NCBI GenBank assembly: GCA_022432975.1
Contig: CM039508.1
Location: 31,824,433-31,888,432, forward strand
Direction: 5' to 3'
Length of the DNA: 64,000 nucleotides
Source of the DNA: Begonia masoniana
Taxonomy: Eukaryota > Streptophyta > Magnoliopsida > Cucurbitales > Begoniaceae
Shown piece by piece: positions 9,731 through 18,920 of this stretch. The notes beneath the pieces were generated by a model, which worked only from the letters and a program-made list of their open reading frames with translations, searched no databases and was not told where the DNA came from. Both the position numbers and the translations under genes were made by a program. Numbering within the stretch: the first letter of the stretch is position 1; each line of letters begins with the position of its first letter.

Positions 9731-11431
9731 GCCAAAAACCCTCATTCCTCCCCCACACTTACGCAGATCTCTCCCTCTCCTCTCCAACGGCGACTTCTCC
9801 TCCTCCACGGCATTCTCCTTCAATGCCGGCGATTCCTCCTTTGAAGTTCAACGTTTCTTTACATTTCCTTCTCCAAACAACGTTCTAGGTACGATTCCAT
9901 GGTTTTTCGGCGTTAGTTCTCGATTTGTAGGTTGTTCAACGATTAGGGTTTCGTTAGGTTTTGTTGGAAATGGTTGGGCTTTGTTAGAAAAGATTTGATA
10001 ACACCCTATTTACGATTATTGAGCGTTATTGGTTGAAATAATGGATGCGTTTGGTGATAGGTTAGAAAAATCGGTTTTGGAGAGCTTGGAGAACTCCATT
10101 AATGGAGGATTATGAATTGTGAGCGTAAGTTGTTCGACAAAATGCCCGAGAGAAGTTTATTATAATTTTAGGAAATTTCCTTTTGTTAGGAGTTTTGTTA
10201 GTTTACGAGAATTCCTTGTTTAGGCTCGGTTTTAACAAAGAACACTGTGAAATGTGCTAGGTGGACGAGGCTCACAGACGGCACTCAGATTGCTAAGAAC
10301 GACAGGTAAGTTCTCGTGACTTACTGTAGTCGATTGGCCTACACCATATGTCGAGATTTGTTGTCGAGGATTGTTGGAGCTTTCTTGTTTAATTGCTTTG
10401 CTTTGGTTCGGTAGATTAGGTTTGATCGTTTTATAGGATACATGTTATGATGTTTTGATGGTATACTCATTAGGTATGTTTATATTATGTAATGAACTGT
10501 TCATGCATCATAGTTTTCAAAATGTCATGAAAACGAATTTACGCATTGGTTTCAAAGAAAAGGAATTGCATGCATGTGGCAAGTAAAGTATCATAGTAAA
10601 CAACGCATGGTGGTTATTCGGGGAGAGGTTCAGACCTGGCGTTCCGTGGTGAGCGGGTCTCCCTCCTTTCAGATGGTGTGGGCTATCTACCCGCTTGATG
10701 TGCCTTATCCATCTGACTGAGAAAGGCCCCGATAACCAAGACTGACACGTACTGAAATGAATGACATGGACGGTTTTCTTAGCATTGAGCATACATGATC
10801 ATGCATTAATATTTACGTAGAGCTTACTGAGATTTTATCTCATAGGTGTCTGTATGGTGTAGGTGACTTAAAGCAAGATGAGGAGGATTTCCCTCCACCT
10901 GACGAGCCTGCAGCTTGAAGGAGGATGCTCGGGGAGCGGTTGGCGTAGTCGATGCGTACACGACCCATGAGAGCATAGGTTATGTGTTTTGGGATTTTGG
11001 GTTTAAATGGGCTGATGGGTAATCGAATTGTATAGAAATATAGAAGGAAATGAATAGAAACACATTTTAGGATGCTTGGTGTCTGGATAGGTTGAGAATT
11101 GATGTTTTGATGAAGATAGATAGGATATTGATGTTGATGTGTATTTGGGTGAATATTGATAATTGTGGAACGTATTGATGAAATAGCATAGGTTTTGGAT
11201 GAGTTTTGGTGATTGGAAAATAGGTTTGTGGTTTTAAGTTGAAATCGAGGTTTTGCGTCTGGATTTGATGAGGTTGGATGTTTGGTTTATGGATGAGGGT
11301 GGAATTGATATTGAATAGGTAGAGTTGGTTAAGTTTGGAGGTGAGTGGAGGTGTTGATTATGTACAAAATGTAAAAATTGCCTTTGCAAGGGTAGACCTG
11401 TGCCTGCAGGGGTAGACACATTGTTAGGCAA

Positions 11432-11760
11432 GGGGTCGACCCCTCAAACAAGGTGTCGACCGATCTTACAAAGGAATGCAACCAGATAGCAAAACTGTCT
11501 TTGAAGTGTCGACCCCTCAAACAAAGTGTCGACCTATCTTACAAAGGAATGCAACCCGAGAGCAAAACTGTCTTTGAAGTGTCAACCCCTCAGACAAGGT
11601 GTCGACCAATCTTACAAAGGGGTCCAACCCGAGAGTAAAACCGCCTTTGAAGTGTCGACCCCTCAGCCGAGGTGTCGACCAAACTTACAAAGGGATGCAA
11701 CCCGAGAGGAAATAGACCTTTGAAGTGTCGACCCCTACCACATAGGGTGTCAAACTTGAG
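11432..11760. repeat. 73-bp tandem repeat, about 4.5 copies
   Basis: GTGTCGACC recurs at 11453, 11526, 11599 and 11672, exactly 73 bp apart. Each unit contains TTACAAAGG, GCAACCCGAGAG and a second GTGTCGACCCCTCA. It lies in the 3' half of the solo LTR, downstream of the acceptor-like site. Confidence 0.9.
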
Positions 11761-12023
11761 AATTTTGGTTAGTTTTAGACGAGTCATTTTGGGTATGTTT
11801 GAGTTAGAGCCAAAATGTCGATAAATACATATTGAAATGCCCGAGTCCGTTCTCTATCGAGCAAAACGAAAGGATAAATGATGAATGAAATAATGAACAA
11901 ACGAATAATGCAATGAAAGAAAAGAAAAATGAAAATGATTTAAGCTAGAACGGGCGAGGGTAATAATTAAGTTCAAATTTTATAGGAATTTCGATGAATA
12001 AGATTTAGGGTCGTTACATAATG

Positions 12024-12164
12024 TGTGGGTGCCCTAGCTGCATTCTACATCGCATCTCTGTATGTTTTGCCCGTAAATAAGCTTTTGAAATTCGCGTACA
12101 TGTGGCAGAGGCAGTAACGTTGTTCGGCTTCTTTAAGCTCCTCATCCACAACCTCTAGCAAACC
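12024..12164 (-). pseudogene. MULE transposase segment after the intron
   Basis: Minus strand from 12164 reads LLEVVDEELKEAEQRYC then HMYANFKSLFTGKTYRDAM, followed by a stop codon and NAARAP. This is the stretch after the second catalytic Asp in MuDR-like transposases. It is cut by the 9342-12018 solo LTR. Confidence 0.75.
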
Positions 12165-12236
12165 CTAATATTTGAAAGAAAAAATAGTACAATTATACCA
12201 CTAATATTTGAAATAACATTTAGAAATTTATTATAC
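12165..12236 (-). other. Small intron in the MULE transposase
   Basis: A 72-bp AT-rich segment starts GTATAATAAA and ends TTTCAAATATTAG on the minus strand. Removing it joins ISDRQK to GLLEVV, which restores the conserved order around the second catalytic Asp. Length and composition suit a plant intron. Confidence 0.65.
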
Positions 12237-13285
12237 CTTTTGTCGATCCGAAATAATTGTCCATCCGGCTCCTGCTCCGAGGTTTAGGTCTCGCTTCAAA
12301 TGTTGCAAACACCACTTCCATGAGGCCTTAGACTCTTTTTCTACATTGGCAACAGTAACATGATATATTTAATTGTTGTCATCAATATTGATGGTTGTGA
12401 GTAATTGTCCGGGACACGAACCCTTCAGATGACAACCATCCAAACAAATAACAGGGCGACCGTGTTGCAGCAAACTTGCCTTGCACATAGCCATGCACAG
12501 ATACATTCTTTGAAATGCCCACGAATTAGAGTACACCTCGTAAGCATGTATATATAATGAGCTACCAGGATTTGATCTATATATTTCTACTGCGTACGAC
12601 CAGAGATGTTTGTACTGTTCGTCGCCCTTGCTTTCGTTAATTGTCCGAGGTTCGCTTCTTGCTCTTCTGGCAATACCGGATGTAATGTTAACTGTCAACT
12701 CCCTCCTAACCGTCTTGATAATAGAAGCGATATCCCACGTAGGTTGACTTTGGACCTATCCAGATAATGGTTTGCTAATCATTTTGCACTAGCTTGTCGA
12801 TTCTCAATTATCCTCGAACAGCTGTGAGAATCATTCAAACTCTTAATTTGAAACGTAAGTTCATTTTGCTTCTATGAAGCATGCAGTCGCCATTCACACG
12901 CATCGCACTTAGCCGTCAGTCGCCGCTTGTCACTTTGAGTGAATTTTATCTCATAACCATTTTTCACAGAATATTTGCGTATTTTATCTTTAATATTCTT
13001 TATAGAACTATATTCTTTTGCCAAAAAAAATCCGCTAGAGATTTGTTCTCTTACCGGTATGTTGTCCACCTCGTCATCGTTCGAGTCGACCAGTGTTCGA
13101 AGCTCTTCGTCTAGAGATCTGGAAGACGAATGCACCTCAAATTCATCATTTACATCTATGTGGTCAAATGCACGAAGATCACCATATGCAGGCGTGGCGT
13201 ATGAATACCAATCCAGCTCCACATCAAAACCTATTGGCTCATTTAAATCAACTGCTCTAGTTAAATCAGAATCTATCGTCGTCAC
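12237..13285 (-). pseudogene. MuDR-type MULE transposase, N-terminal half
   Basis: Starts at ATG 13285 with an acidic N-terminus; then KIRKYSVKNGYEIKFTQSDK and CDACEWRLHAS, the MuDR DNA-binding domain (12872-13010). A stop and frameshift follow (12699-12871). The frame 12698-12369 contains RPVICLDGCHLKG with the first catalytic Asp (about 12438), followed by a stop; the sequence then continues with ESKASWKWCLQHL and GWTIISDRQK, which carries the second Asp (about 12246). All three catalytic residues are still legible across the gene, but at least three disabling changes plus two LTR insertions make it inactive. Confidence 0.85.
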
Positions 13286-13375
13286 TAATACAATACAAAT
13301 TTGGGTAAAAGAAAGATAATAATATAGAGGTTTGAGAGGTTTTCGAGAGTCGGTAGTGGTGAGAATGAGGGCGGC

Positions 13376-13386
13376 CCTTTATATAG
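13376..13386 (-). promoter_or_regulatory. TATA box of the MULE transposase gene
   Basis: The minus strand reads CTATATAAAGG about 95 bp upstream of the ATG at 13285 and just inside the right inverted repeat, the expected promoter location for a MuDR-like transposase. Confidence 0.5.
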
Positions 13387-13489
13387 GGCGAGTGAATGGT
13401 CGATCGTTACAAAAGCAATGGTCGACTGTTATGCTGCTGCAACCCGTGATAAGAACATTATTGATCACGAGCTACAGACGATACGATCG

Positions 13490-13720
13490 ACCGTTACTTT
13501 TGGAGCGGTCAACCGTATATCCGGGGCTCCTCCGTCCAGAATTTTGAAATTGTGACACGGTTGACCGCACTGGGTGATGCGGTCGACCGTGTCACGTTTG
13601 AAATGGCATGCGGGGTTAGCAGTCGACCATAAACCCATTTTTTAATAGGGTTTTGATAGTTTGAGCTTTTCTTTGCTTAAAAAATTAGTTGGAGAATTTT
13701 TTTCATCATTGACCAAAGTC
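13490..13720 (-). repeat. MULE right terminal inverted repeat
   Basis: Inverted copy of the left repeat, with several substitutions and an extra stretch of about 35 bp near 13615-13650. The last recognisable base is about 13720 (GACCAAAGTC). The palindrome GGTCGACC occurs at 13581 and close variants at 13502 and 13557. Confidence 0.85.
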
Positions 13721-13740
13721 AGTTAAGTACTCAGTAGAAG

Positions 13741-14061
13741 CTCCCCTTCTTCGCCGTCTATGGCTGCAATCAGTTAGCGTAAATTTTCAATTCGATCATG
13801 CTAATAAACAATATGCACATTTGTCAAGCAGATGAGTAAAAAAAATCAAGAGAAGGGTGTAGAAAGATTCAAAAGCTCAAGTCGACCTTCGTAGAAAATT
13901 CCAGCACAATCTTCCATGCCTGACACAGGCTTGAGTGGAGAAGAATCAGAAACTCTCTTCTACGTAACAGATGAATACACAAAAACACCCATGAGAGAGA
14001 GATAGAAACCCATAAAAAGCAAGAAAAGAGCTTTCAGTCATCCATCTGCAGCGAAAGGCAA
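13741..14061. other. Host DNA between MULE and copia B, partly repeated at 4590-4700
   Basis: The first 90 bp resemble 4610-4700 in the same orientation (TATGGCTGC, AGTTAGC, AAACAATATGCA). No clear ORF is visible in the rest. Copia B is inserted at CGTCA (14062-14066), and the host sequence resumes at 17612. Confidence 0.4.
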
Positions 14062-14066
14062 CGTCA

Positions 14067-14303
14067 TGTTAGAATTTGGTGTGACCCGAATTCCAGTTGG
14101 GCTGGGTTGGGCCCATAATGTTATTAGGTTTTTGTTTCTCTATATATACTTGTAAAGTAGAGCAGCAAAACCTGCAGTTGTATCTCCGATCTTCTTAGTA
14201 GATTCGTTCCTCTGCCCGTGGTTTTTCCCCGAAAGGGTTTTCCACGTAAATCTGGCGTTTCGTGTTATTTTCTTTTTCTCGTTTTATCGTTTGATTTCTA
14301 ACA
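14067..14303 (+). repeat. 5' LTR of copia B
   Basis: TGTTAG...CTAACA ends, 237 bp. TATA-like TCTATATATAC at about 14140 and a GGTTTTTCCCCGAAAGGG hairpin-like segment (14219-14240) are present. Same sequence as 17370-17606. Confidence 0.95.
14138..14149 (+). promoter_or_regulatory. TATA box in copia B LTR
   Basis: CTCTATATATAC lies about 75 bp into the short LTR, typical for the U3/R border of small copia LTRs. The same site is in the 3' LTR near 17443. Confidence 0.55.
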
Positions 14304-14305
14304 AC

Positions 14306-14317
14306 TGGTATCAGAGC
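14306..14317 (+). other. Primer-binding site of copia B
   Basis: TGGTATCAGAGC, an exact match to the usual site complementary to the 3' end of initiator tRNA-Met, two bases after the LTR. Confidence 0.9.
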
Positions 14318-15521
14318 TTCGAGGTTGAAGTGGTTTTTCGAAAATCAGGATTTGATTCTTCGAAGGGTATCGATCGATTTGAGAAGTTTGCAATTTGGTT
14401 GGAAAAAGAAATAGGAAATAAAAAAGAAAAAAAAAAGGAAAAGAAAAAGTTTTTTTTCTTTGTTGTGTTCTGTTCGCCGCGAAGCCGAGGAAAACAGAGA
14501 AGAACTGCTCGCTTCGCGAAGGAGCTCGAGCATCGCCGCCGCCCCCGACCGCGCCAGACCGCGCCGTCGCCGACCTGCTCGGCCACCGCCGACCGCGCAG
14601 ACCACGCCGATTTGGTCTGCCCTGTTCCGTTCTGTTGTTGTTCTTCTACAGAGAAGAACTGCTCGCCGCGAAGGAACTCGAGCCCGCCTCCGACCGCCGC
14701 GCTCCGTTCAGAATCTCGCCGCCGATCAAACCGGCGCGCGCGTCAGAGAAGAAGACCGCGCCGTCGCCGAGGCACAGAACCTGCTGTTCTGTGTTCTGCC
14801 ATCACCGCGCGAAAGCGTGCCCCAGCCAGCCGTAGCGAAGTCGCTCGCCTGGAAACCGTCTGCCGTCGCACGCCGCGCCGCCGCTAGACAGCCCACTTGC
14901 ACCGTCGCACATCGCCGTTCGACAGAAGAGGAGATTTTTTTGTCTTCGGTTGATAGAGAGAAGAAGAATTTTCTCTGTGTTTGGTTTAGCCCGCGTGAAG
15001 AAGAAAAGAAGCAGACCTTTTCTGCTTTGTGGCGTTGTGACCTGAGTGAAGAAAGCACGTCGCTGTTCTCCGTCCAGCATTCCGGCGATTGCGTGACCTC
15101 CGCCTCGGATTGGATTGGTTCTGGTATTTTTTCAACAGGGACTTTTGTTTGAAAAATTGACATTGGGTGAACAAGGTGAAGTGGAGAGATTAAAGTTAGA
15201 AATTGGTTGAATTTCAATATTTGAAAATCTCTGGATTTTGCTTCATTGGATTGTCGGTGGAATATCGGGTAATATTTTGGTGGTATTCTAAATTATTGGG
15301 GCTGAGATATTTTTGGGATATTTTTGGATAAAATTATCTGGTTTTTGGGCAGATTTGGATTGATTATTGCGTTGAATAATTAATCGGGAAAATATCTGTT
15401 TGTTGAGCGTTTTTTGGTTCAGAATATTTTGGAGGATTTATTCTGAATATTTGAGATTGATTATCGGGGTTGAATAATTGATCTGGAAATAGCTGTTTTT
15501 TGAGAATTGTTTTTGATAACA
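14318..15521 (+). other. Long GC-rich leader of copia B
   Basis: A 1.2 kb leader separates the primer site from gag. From about 14480 to 14930 it is strikingly GC- and CpG-rich, with an internal repeat (CAGAGAAGAACTGCTCGC at 14497 and 14650, each followed by GAAGGA and CTCGAG). A 230-codon frame opens at 14460 (ATG or earlier) but is Arg/Ala-rich with overlapping open frames on both strands, so it is more likely a by-product of composition than a gene. From 15150 on it becomes AT-rich. Confidence 0.6.
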
Positions 15522-17186
15522 ATGACAGGTGAGGATAGCACAGGACCTAGTATTGAAAAATTCGATGGGACAGATTTTGCATTCTGGAAAATGCAAATTG
15601 AGGATTACTTGTACGGGAAAGATCTTCATCTTCCTCTGAGTGCGAAGCCAGAGAAGATGGAAGACGGTGAATGGAATCGCCTTGATAGAAAAGTTTTGGG
15701 AGTCGTCCGATTGACGCTAGCCAAAAGCGTTGCTCACAACGTGGCGAAGGAGAAAACCACCGCGAGTTTAATGAAGACTCTGTCTGATATGTACGAGAAA
15801 CCGTCTGCGAATAATAAGGTATTTCTTATGAAGAAGTTGTTTAATCTGAAGATGATTGATGGTACTTCTGTCGCAGCGCATCTGAATGAGTTCAATACGA
15901 TTGTGAATCAATTGCTATCTGTGGAAATTGATTTTGAAGATGAGGTTCGTGCCCTAATTTTGTTGGCGTCTCTACCGAATAGTTGGGAGCCTATGAGAGC
16001 TGCAGTTAGTAACTCAGTTGGAAGTGCTAAGCTGGTATTCACCGATGTGAGGGATCGTATTCTTGCCGAGGAGGTTCGTAAGATTGATTCTGGTGTAACA
16101 TCGATAGGTTCAGCTCTGAATGTTGAAAATAGAGGCAGAAGTCAAAGTAAAGGTCCGGGCAATAGAAATCGAAGTCAGAGGAAGTCCGGAAAACACGCCA
16201 ACTTTGAGTGTTATCATTGTGGCAAGAAAGGACACATAAAAAGGTTTTGTCACAAGTTTCTTCGGGAGAATCTGGTTGCCAAAGGAAAGGAAAAGATGTT
16301 CGAAGAGGGTGACATAGACGAGGAGGCAGACACAGCCACCGAGGAGTCCTTCAGTGTGTACAACGAGGATGTTGTAAATTCTGATTGCCAAGATACGAGT
16401 TGGGTGATCGATAGTGGCGCTTCAATACATGCCACTTCGCGGATAGATTTCTTTACATCCTACACTTCGGGTGACTTTGGAAGTGTGAGGATGGGAAATG
16501 GTGACATGGCAAAAGCCATTGGTATGGGAGATGTGCGTTTGGAGACCAACATCGGCAATACCTTGGTTTTGAGAGGTGTGAAGCACATCCCGGATATCCG
16601 CAAGAATTTGGTCTCGACTGGAAAGCTTGACGACGAAGGTTTTGGCAACACCTTTCGTGATGGAAAATGGAAGCTTACCAGAGGTTCATTGATTGTGGCG
16701 AGAAGACAAAAATACTCCTCATTATATGTGATGCATGCGAAGATCGCGGGTTCCACAGTCAATGTGATGGTTAATAAGGCTGCAAAATTTGTGAATTCAC
16801 CTTTTAAGAGAAAGGTTGAGAAGACTCGGAAGAAGTCAGGTTCTCGGGTGAAGTTCAGGTTGGGATCTGAGGGTACATCAGAGCCAGTAAGTCAGCCTAT
16901 TACAGATGTTCAGTCATCAGGTTCAGTTTCACGTCAGAATAGTATCGTCAAAGGCAGAACAATGCGGAAGGTTAAAACTTCGGGACGATATGATGAAACT
17001 GTGAGTTATGCATTGAATATGTCCGAGGGTAACGATTCCTGTGTGGAGTCTTCGACATGTTCAGATGGAGTTCGTTGCAGCAACTCTGATAGTTCAGTGA
17101 TACCATGGAGGAGGAGATGCGATTTCTTCTCAGGTAAATCTCTCAAGTTTAAGCGAGGCTTAAACTTGATCAGTATCGGATGCTGA
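15522..17186 (+). CDS. Copia gag-protease polyprotein, intact ORF (554 codons)
   Basis: The first ATG in frame is at 15522 (MTGEDSTGPSIEKFDG); the frame is open slightly upstream without another ATG. Residues about 10-190 form a copia gag domain (FDGTDFAFWKMQIEDYLYG, LMKTLSDMYEK, LLASLPNSWEPMR). A zinc knuckle CYHCGKKGHIKRFC starts at residue 230. The aspartic protease motif WVIDSGASIHAT has its Asp at about residue 297, followed by HIPDIRKNLVSTGKLDDEGF. Where integrase should begin, the protein instead has a basic, Ser-rich tail of about 130 residues with no family I recognise, ending ISIGC. It would assemble virus-like particles and cut itself; replication enzymes must come from another element. 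The ORF has no internal stop, in keeping with recent insertion. Confidence 0.9.
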   Translation: MTGEDSTGPSIEKFDGTDFAFWKMQIEDYLYGKDLHLPLSAKPEKMEDGEWNRLDRKVLGVVRLTLAKSVAHNVAKEKTTASLMKTLSDMYEKPSANNKVFLMKKLFNLKMIDGTSVAAHLNEFNTIVNQLLSVEIDFEDEVRALILLASLPNSWEPMRAAVSNSVGSAKLVFTDVRDRILAEEVRKIDSGVTSIGSALNVENRGRSQSKGPGNRNRSQRKSGKHANFECYHCGKKGHIKRFCHKFLRENLVAKGKEKMFEEGDIDEEADTATEESFSVYNEDVVNSDCQDTSWVIDSGASIHATSRIDFFTSYTSGDFGSVRMGNGDMAKAIGMGDVRLETNIGNTLVLRGVKHIPDIRKNLVSTGKLDDEGFGNTFRDGKWKLTRGSLIVARRQKYSSLYVMHAKIAGSTVNVMVNKAAKFVNSPFKRKVEKTRKKSGSRVKFRLGSEGTSEPVSQPITDVQSSGSVSRQNSIVKGRTMRKVKTSGRYDETVSYALNMSEGNDSCVESSTCSDGVRCSNSDSSVIPWRRRCDFFSGKSLKFKRGLNLISIGC

Positions 17187-17369
17187 GTTGGCCCATCTGG
17201 GGCCTTTGTGGTAGAGGAGCTTTTTTTAATGGTGTTTTGCAGATTTGTTTCCTTGCACCGGAATTTCGTTGAAGGTGGAGATTGTCAGAGTTCAGTGTTC
17301 TGGATTCGGTTTTGTTGGGCCGAGTAGCCCATTGGATCTCTCTTGTGGAATTCGTGTCAAGGTGGAGTT
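17187..17369 (+). other. Copia B 3' segment with second LTR-like start
   Basis: GAAGGTGGAGATTGTCAGAG at 17271 looks like a polypurine tract plus LTR start, and the next 55 bp are a diverged match to the element's own LTR beginning (GATTCGGTTTTGTTGGGCC compared with the LTR). The used tract is CAAGGTGGAGTT at 17359-17369 just before the true 3' LTR. Confidence 0.5.
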
Positions 17370-17606
17370 TGTTAGAATTTGGTGTGACCCGAATTCCAGT
17401 TGGGCTGGGTTGGGCCCATAATGTTATTAGGTTTTTGTTTCTCTATATATACTTGTAAAGTAGAGCAGCAAAACCTGCAGTTGTATCTCCGATCTTCTTA
17501 GTAGATTCGTTCCTCTGCCCGTGGTTTTTCCCCGAAAGGGTTTTCCACGTAAATCTGGCGTTTCGTGTTATTTTCTTTTTCTCGTTTTATCGTTTGATTT
17601 CTAACA
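17370..17606 (+). repeat. 3' LTR of copia B
   Basis: 237 bp, identical by eye to 14067-14303, followed by the target duplication CGTCA. Confidence 0.95.
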
Positions 17607-17759
17607 CGTCATACATTGTCTTATTTGGCAATTGTAGTGCAATTTTTGCATATTTAATCGCAGATGGTAGTGAGTCAAATCTGCGAGATAGAGCAGGACA
17701 AACAAAAGCATTAATGAAGGATCTCTAACAGAGAAATTTCATATTTTTATTGGAGTAAA

Positions 17760-18110
17760 TCATGTAAGAAACGTTGGGATTAGATTAGAAAATCGATCAT
17801 TAACTTGCACATACTTTATGATGCTCTCTTCGATAATCCTTCGCTTCTCCGGCGTCCACACGACGACGTTATCCTTAGTTTGGAGGCATGTCCTTAACTG
17901 AGCAAGCAAGTTCTTACTGTTTTCCGTCGGCAACTGATTTTCGTCACGGACACTCCCTCCTTTGGAAGGACTTGAAGCGTGATCTTTCTGATTGTTCTTC
18001 AATGGTTCAGCCATTCCCTGCTTTTCCACAAGCTTCAAGTATGGTTTCAACGCGAAATCTGAGCGTCCAAAGCCAACTTCTAATAACCATCTTCCTATTA
18101 TTTTGTTCAT
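17760..18110 (-). CDS. Hypothetical protein / exon, possible host gene
   Basis: Minus-strand open frame of up to 116 codons. The likely coding part starts after an acceptor-like TTATTAG at about 18078 and reads VGFGRSDFALKPYLKLVEKQ, then a polar segment, then LLAQLRTCLQTKDNVVVWT and PEKRRIIEESIIKYVQVND. The composition (balanced, with amphipathic helices) looks like real protein, not transposon. I do not recognise the family. It may be the last exon of a minus-strand gene whose upstream parts would lie at 18150-18830. Copia B inserted about 150 bp beyond its stop. Confidence 0.4.
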   Translation of the reverse strand: MNKIIGRWLLEVGFGRSDFALKPYLKLVEKQGMAEPLKNNQKDHASSPSKGGSVRDENQLPTENSKNLLAQLRTCLQTKDNVVVWTPEKRRIIEESIIKYVQVNDRFSNLIPTFLT

Positions 18111-18577
18111 CTAAATATTTAGAAATTAGAGTTAAAATACTTGATACACTTTGGGGTTCAGCTGAGGTGGGAATTAATTTAATTTCTTTTTTTTATTTAA
18201 TGTGATTTAATTCTATTAATAGAAGTTTCCTACTTTCAACTAAATCTAATTTTAATTTGATTTATAGTATTTATGGGATCCTTATTTAGGTTTATTAATA
18301 TGATTTGTTATAATTGGTGGGTATTTAACGATTGCATTTATATTCAATTTTAATTGTTAAATCTTAGATAATTTTATTTATTTATTTATTTTAATTTAAA
18401 TTTTTAAATTTACATTTGAAGATGTTACATGAATACTTTAGTCAAAATATAAGTGTGGTTAATCAAAATAATTAAATTTACATCATCTTCACCAAGCAAT
18501 GACTCTGGTCATAACTAATTTATAAAAATCTAATTATACACGCGACTCAGAATAGTATAATGAAAGCAAACTATAAC
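18111..18577. other. AT-rich stretch, nothing recognised
   Basis: Very AT-rich with TTTATTTATTTATTTTAATTT-like runs (18370-18400). It could be intron or intergenic DNA. Confidence 0.5.
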
Positions 18578-18920
18578 TTAAATAAAAAACTCCAAGTCGA
18601 AAAAAACTGAGGCTTTGGTTTTCGAATCAAACCCAAAGTATGTCCCGTTCCACGCTTGGGATGGATTTTTCAGAGAGAGGGAGGAGATACGGCGGTGGGA
18701 GTGGGTTCGATGACTGCGCAGAGAGTTATACTTAGCCAGTTCAATGCCCTCGAAATCACAATAACAAGAAAAACAGCTACACAGACGAATTCCTCGCGAT
18801 CTTTTGAGCACTTTAGAGTGAGGAACGGGTATGGACTACCTAAATGTGGGCCATTATTTTCAAATTGTAGTTTTATAGTTAGTCCACCAACAATTTACAA
18901 AGTTAAATCACTTCACTAAA
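18578..18920. other. Possible first exon/leader region, strand uncertain
   Basis: Short overlapping frames on both strands (18578-18811 minus; 18656-18919 plus). GC content is higher than the surroundings, and on the minus strand the TCTCCTCCCTCTCTCTGAAA stretch near 18670 looks like a plant 5' leader. It may belong with the 17760-18110 frame; no domain recognised. Confidence 0.25.

Larger units (their letters stand above)
9342..12018 (+). mobile_element. Solo LTR, 2.7 kb, chromovirus-type gypsy
   Basis: Begins TGTAACACCCGG and ends GGTCGTTACA, with the perfect target duplication TAATG at 9337-9341 and 12019-12023. No gag-pol lies between. A TATA-like TTTATAAAT at about 9721 followed by a pyrimidine-rich leader marks a likely transcription start. 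It contains CAGGTAAGT at 10303-10311 and a GTGTAG|GTGAC acceptor-like site at 10857-10867, plus a 73-bp tandem repeat. The ends resemble those of elements F and G, which encode a chromodomain-type tail, so a Tekay/Del-like chromovirus origin is inferred. Confidence 0.85.
5345..13720. mobile_element. Mutator-like element (MULE) with long terminal inverted repeats
   Basis: The left end starts GGGTAAAATCCAAAAAGAGG, a typical MULE terminus. About 250 bp of inverted repeat is shared between 5369-5625 and 13490-13720 (for example GTCAATGATGAAAAAA, AAAGAAAAGCTCAAA, CCCGCATGCCATTT). Inside are a MuDR-type transposase on the minus strand starting near the right end and a plus-strand gene starting near the left end; they converge around 7200-7660. 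Two solo LTRs interrupt it. The outermost 24 bp of the right end do not match the left, and I could not find a clean 9-bp target duplication. Without the solo LTRs the element is about 4.9 kb. Confidence 0.85.
14067..17606 (+). mobile_element. Copia element B: young, non-autonomous, gag-protease only
   Basis: Complete element with two 237-bp LTRs that I read as identical, perfect target duplication CGTCA (14062-14066 and 17607-17611), a primer-binding site directly after the 5' LTR, and one long gag-protease ORF. There is no integrase, reverse transcriptase or RNase H, and no room for them in 3,540 bp. Identical LTRs imply a very recent insertion. Movement must have used enzymes of an autonomous copia relative elsewhere. 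Confidence 0.95.

Noticed and set aside
9342..12018. A full gypsy element rather than a solo LTR
   Set aside because: No gag-pol, primer site or second LTR copy inside; perfect TAATG duplication directly outside the TGTAAC/GTTACA ends.
14460..15152. Arg/Ala-rich 230-codon frame as a real protein
   Set aside because: Overlapping long frames exist on both strands in this GC-rich leader and no domain is seen; more likely a composition effect.
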